Assembly: GCA_921293015.1 (NCBI GenBank)
Contig: OV121095.1
Location: forward strand, 35,623,484 to 35,687,483
Length of the DNA: 64,000 nucleotides
Reading direction: 5' to 3'
From: Phorcus lineatus
Lineage: Eukaryota > Mollusca > Gastropoda > Trochida > Trochidae
Shown here piece after piece: positions 55,101-61,100 of this stretch. Numbering within the stretch: the first letter of the stretch is position 1; every line of letters starts with the position of its first letter. The notes under the pieces were generated by a model. The model ran no database searches. It saw only the letters and a program-made list of their open reading frames with translations, and was not told the origin of the DNA. Position numbers and translations under genes: made by a program.

Positions 55101-58100
55101 ACCAGCAACAGCTTGAGGCTCTTAGTTGGTGAACTCTGCACTTGTTCAGGGTTGAGAAATCTTTCCAGGGTCAATAAGTCATTTTTTAAAATTAGTCATA
55201 GAACTTTATCCTAATGTCAATCCACTTTAGTAGTTAATTGATAAGAAAAAGATTTTTAAGGCAAGTCATTGTTGAAATTTGGTAAGTCATTGACCTTGGA
55301 CTTACAGATTTTTTAGGTTCACATTGGTGAACTCTGCCCATGTGTTTTTAAATACATCACCTATGGTTCCAGACCTGCTTCCTGCTGGAGACAGACAACC
55401 TCCCCGCACTAACTACAACTCAGGAAGTGAGGAACAGGACGAGGCTGAATACTACTCAGGTGATCACCACTATATTGAAATAGTTCAACCACTGCTATCA
55501 ATTGGTATACATGTCTAGTCTAAGAACTGCAGTCCCACGATCAATTTAGACCTATTCTTTTGCCAATGAGACAAGTCAGATCCTTTCTTCTCATGTGGCC
55601 CACAAGTTTTCCTGTGCTGACCAAAGATAATCTTGATTGTTTGATCTCAAAACGTTTAATTTGATAATCAATGTTGTTTTACAATCAGTTTCAATGCCAA
55701 TCAAGGAAGTGTGAGTCTCACCACTTTGAAAAAGTAAATTGAATTCTAATTTGATACAAATACGGAGGAAAATTTTTGTATCGTAATTTTTTCAGCTCTT
55801 GATCTCTTTTAGACTTAATGTTGCTTTTAATCTTAAGATTGAAATTTATTGAATTTTTTCTTTCCATCATTCAGATGATATGGAAGATGAGAACAAAAAC
55901 TACTCTGCACCATCACCTGCCCACGACCTTGACCTTGATCTTGATAATGACCTCGAAGATGTTGAATCAGAACAAGTCTCGACCACCAAGAAACAACAAG
56001 AGCTCAAGAAGAAAATCATTGACATAAAAAAACAACCAGAGCCCAAAGTTAAACCGAAGAAAAAAGGAAGGAATAGTAAGAAGACTAAGGGTGCCAGCAG
56101 TGAAAATACTGAAGATACTGAAGAAACAACAGCAGATGAACACATAAGGGAGAATGACCTTGGTGATACTTGCCCTGCTCACAAACATAAAAAAGAGGAC
56201 AATATTTGCATCAGAAGAGGATCACAGAGTGAAGCAGATGACAATGACAAGAGTGATCCTGAGAGCTGCAGTGATTTTGGTGACGACTTTGTGAATGGTG
56301 GCTTATCGGCGATGAAGTATTTCTTCACGTTCAGCCCCATATCAGCTCCAGTCTCTCCTCTGCCACCATCTCCAGCTCCTGGCAGGGTAGGTTGCCTCCT
56401 CCTCTATCAGATGTTTGTTCAGTTCCTCAAGCATGAAAGGCCATTTTTATAAAATTTTCCCCCAGAGTTCAAGCATAAGTATGGAAAATTTGACAAAAAT
56501 GGCCTTGATGACAACTTTTTTATTGTATGGAGAATGGTTCTTGGATAATTCATGTCCTTAAAAAATTTGCCTGACTTAGGCCCAGGAACATTGTTCTTAT
56601 AACAATCCATGCTGTCCATGAATGATATTTGCTACGTAATCTGTAAGAGCTAGAGGATGGTTCCCCTTATTCTGCTTTATACTAAAGTTTCAGGCCATGC
56701 AACTTTTTCCTTGATTGATTTGTGATATAAAACAATGTTTTATATGCTAACTAAATAAACTTTGCCAAATATCTAGTTTGCCAATGTTTGCATTGTTATT
56801 ACCTCTGTATGTTCCTTTGTAGGCTGTGAGGTCATCAGCAAACAGACCGTCTAACCTCGAGGACACAGATGACTCGATGGATACGATGGCTGCCAGTCTA
56901 CAGTCTCGTCTCCATGACAATGCCTCCCGGTCTCTCAGACGATCGCCTCGCCTCAAGGAGAAGACAGACTCAAGCATCTTCTCATCTGAAGATGAACAGG
57001 AGTCATCCTCAAAAAGAACTCCGAAAATGAAAGGATGTAAAAAGCCAGACATCAAACCAAGTCCTAAACTTCAGAATAAGCTCAACTTCACAGGAGAAGG
57101 TGATAGGGAACATGACACAGTTGAAGATGAAATTTCAGTTGCATCTGGTTCTGTCGCAGTTGTTCATACAGATGATCAGGAACTCAAAGAAGACGTGAAG
57201 AAAGATGGTAAAGTAAGGGGCACATTTGATAGGAAAGGATCGTTGCCATTTGTTGTTCAACATCTGTTCAAGGAGGTTGGCAGATGTGACAGTAATGCTG
57301 AAAGTGCGGGGTCTCAAAATGAAAGTGAAATGGAAAATGGTGCAGATATTGACATGGAATCTGATACCAGTGTAGATACAGTTAAGGCAAATGATGATGT
57401 TTCAAATCATTCACCAAAGAAATCCAAATCTTTCTCCCCAAATCCATGTGACAGCAAGGAAAAGGATCTCACATCTGAAGCAAGTCCATCCCGTATGACA
57501 AGATCAATGAGTCAACCAGAATCGACATTGACTGAACCAAAAGTACAATCACCAAGACCAAAATCTGCTATGGCAAGACAAACCTTTCTAACCCCACCAC
57601 CTCCCCGGACTAAAAGGTTACGAGCTGTTTCACCAAAAGTTGGAGAAGAGGAAGGCAAAGAAACCAGACGGAAAAGGACAATCAGTTTGCCCTCTGACCT
57701 CTCCGACCTTGAACCTATGAGACGATCACCAAGGTTAAGGACATTGGAGAAGGAGGACAGCTCCCCTCTGAAAGAAACATCAAGATCAAGTTCTGAAGAA
57801 AACTTGAAAGGAAAAGTTGAAAAACTAGATGATACAAAGAAGCAGGAGAAAATCTTTGAAAAAACACAGGACAAGTTAACAGAAACATCTCCAGTACGAA
57901 TGTTGAGGTCAAGGTCAATAGAACCAACAACATTATCTCCAAAAGTTTCTGACAACGATGAGGACAAAATCACTAGTCCAAAGTCTCCAACACGAAAAAT
58001 AAGGAAGACAGTTCCAAGTGACCAGGCAAAGATTGAAGCTGTGAAATTTGTGCCAAATGACCAGAAAGCTTTCTTAGATAAGACAACGAAGGCTAATTTG

Positions 58101-61100
58101 CCAAAGAGAAAATCAGACTGTTTGTCTAAAAATCCAGAAAATGTGTCGGGCAAGCTTGAACAACCAATGAGAAGAACAAGATCAAGACCCATTCTTTCCT
58201 CTGCAGATTCTTCTGAAAGTGACATATTTGTTGAAAAAGAAAAATCTCCTAAATCTAAAATTCAGTCACCACCATTAAGAAAGAGTGCAGAAACTGCATC
58301 TAAATCTGACATTGTGTCAAGCTCAATTTCAGAATATGAAAACATAAAGGTTAAAGGTTTGAATGTTGATGCTGCTTTACAATTATCAGATTCAGAATCA
58401 AATTCAAACTCAACACAGACATTAAGAAGTAAGAAGACTCAAGTTAAGAGGAAGCAGACGCTACCAAAATCTCGGTCATCATCTGATTCAGAATCAAGTA
58501 GTGAGTCAGATCTTGAATCAACAAAAAGAGGCTGTTCAAAGATCAGAAGTCCAAGAAAACGTATTATAAGCTCATCAGAAAGTGATAATGAAGTTCCAGG
58601 AACAAAAGTGGTATCCTCTTGCCATCCATGTTCATCAGAGTCTGAAGAAGAGAAGACAAAATCTTTGCCGAGGACAAGAACAAGATCATCAACATCTCTT
58701 GTCCAGTCATCAGATTCAGAGAAACAAGAAATGCTTCAATCTCAAAAGAGAAAGCCTGTGAGAAAGTCTGAGCCATCTGCCAGAAGAACCGTCAGAAAGA
58801 AGAACAATGAATCAGTAAAGCCTGATGTTCCAAAAGAATTCAAATCCAAGGAATTCATCTCAACTGAATCAGATAGTGATGATGAGGATGAGCATGTGCT
58901 CGACAAGACTCAGAATAACAACGTTGAACAAAAGCACCAGAACCCTGACCCTGAATACTGTAGGCAAACTGGGAATGGTCCTCGAGCACCTCCAACTTAT
59001 GAAAGAAGTAGAGTCCAAAGAGGAAGAGGTAAGAAGACAGGAAGAGGAAAGCAAGCCATTCCCCCAGGAAAGCTGCATCCCCTTAGAGCATCAACGTACC
59101 CTAGTCTGAAGGATAGCTTTCGTAAGGTTGAAACAATACAAGATGGGAAAGTTTCAAGAGCTAGAGATGATGATCATTTGTCAAAAGATTCTGATGAAGC
59201 TACATCACAAAACCTTCTTGAAACCAAAACCAAAAATTCAAACTCAACAGATCAAGTTGACACCGGTATCAACACTTCTAAAGCAACAAAGGAAACTGAA
59301 TCCGAGTCAGATAGATCATCTGGACCTGGCTTCTTTCCCTTATATAACAAACGAGCACGTCAGCTGAGGCATAGATACAAACCAATTGTCAGTGACAAAG
59401 ACTTTGCAGACATTATATTGGAAAGGAGAAGAATTACAAGGAGTGTTTCAGACGGATCTTCCAGTGAAGCAAAGAAGTCTGAAGTTGAGGAAAAAGATAA
59501 GATAAATGAAAGAAATGTCAATATCTCTAAGAGAACTGAAAAGTTTGTTGAAAGGCTTAAACACTCTGCTGAAAGGATGAAATCAGAAAATTTGTTGGTG
59601 AAAGAAAATAAAAAGGTTTTTAGCACAGTACCAAAGCAAGCCATTATTGCTCCTACCAGGAGGAATCTGAGAGGACATGTTTCTTCTTCATCTGAAGTTG
59701 AGGTTATGAACAGAGAAACATCAAATGATATATCAACAAAAACAAATGTAAAAGAAATGTCTCAAAGTAATGTTTCATGTGGTCTCGTCAAGAACCAGAA
59801 TGTTTTAGAGGAGGTTGATTCTGATGCTGTAAAATCAGACATTCCTGAAAATGACATTGCAGTCATGCCACAGGATAGCAGTTTGAAAACAGACAATAGT
59901 GTTATATCTCCATTGAAGAAAGTAGAAACTGATAAACCCAATTCTGATGTTACTGAAGACAAAAGTTTGACAGCGGTGAAAGAGAAGACTGCTGGACAGC
60001 TTCACTGTAGTTCAGCAAATGGTCAGACCTGCTCAGTGTCTGAAGATCAGAGTGTATCTCCAGCTGCGGAACCTGAAGTTGAAAATTCAGGTCTCAGCAT
60101 ATCACAAAGTGGCAGCACAATGCAAGAGAGCACTGCTGAAGATCTTCCACTAAACTCAACCAAAGATGATAATTGTCTGGTGTCTCGAGAAGGTTCTACT
60201 GAAATGGAAACATCTGAAACAAAGACAAAGGATGAACTGAAAGTCACACACGGAGAACATGAAAGAAAAGACAGTGTTTTAGAAAACAATGTGAAGGACA
60301 AAGAATTTAAGCATGTGTCATCTACTTCAGAGATGGAAGGAATCAACAGTGAGAGTGATGTTCAGTACACTGAGAGTGACATCCAGACATCAGATATGGA
60401 CACAATACAGGTGTTTGTCTACCAAGATGCATCACAGACATCTGCTTCTGAAAGTGTTGTTGAAAGTCCAGTTAAATCAGTGTCTCCCAAACAATGTGTG
60501 AAAAGTGATAAGGTTGATAAGAACGATGCATGGACATCTGAAAGTGTCCGAGAGGGTCCAAAATCTCCTTCTGAAAATATTGTTGGCAAAGTACCCGAGT
60601 GTAGGACAAAAACTGTTCCAGGAGGTCACACATCAGCTTTTAAAAGTGTTGTGGCGAGTCCAAAATCTGTGAAATTAAAGTCTACTCATTTAGATGTTGA
60701 TAACTCTTCAGTTGGTCAAGGTGAAGCTCAGACTGCACAGGTCACCAGAGATCCTGCACAGAGCAAATTCATTCCAAGTCTGGTATCCATATCTGAAAGT
60801 GTAAGGGAAAGTCAAGAAGCCCTTAAACCTGTTGAACAGTGCCCAGCGGCACCTTCAATAACTGTTGGGAATACTTTATGTGATGAAGATGATCAATCTG
60901 TTGAAGAAGAGACTAATAAAGGACCTGCAAAGGTTGTTGATGCCAGTGTTGATAGTTACAAATCTAAGAAAGACGTTTTTTATCACAGTAGTGCTAGTCA
61001 GACTCCTAAAGAGGAAACATCAACTCTTGGTTTGTTGAAAGATGAGTCATTTACTAGTGATACAAGAACTGAAAACATAGAAATGAACAAGAGTGAAGAC

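Noticed and set aside
57512-58225. 237-codon reverse-strand ORF opposite ICE1 exon 12
   Set aside because: Shadow of a Ser/Lys-rich coding exon on the other strand; no domain or start context.
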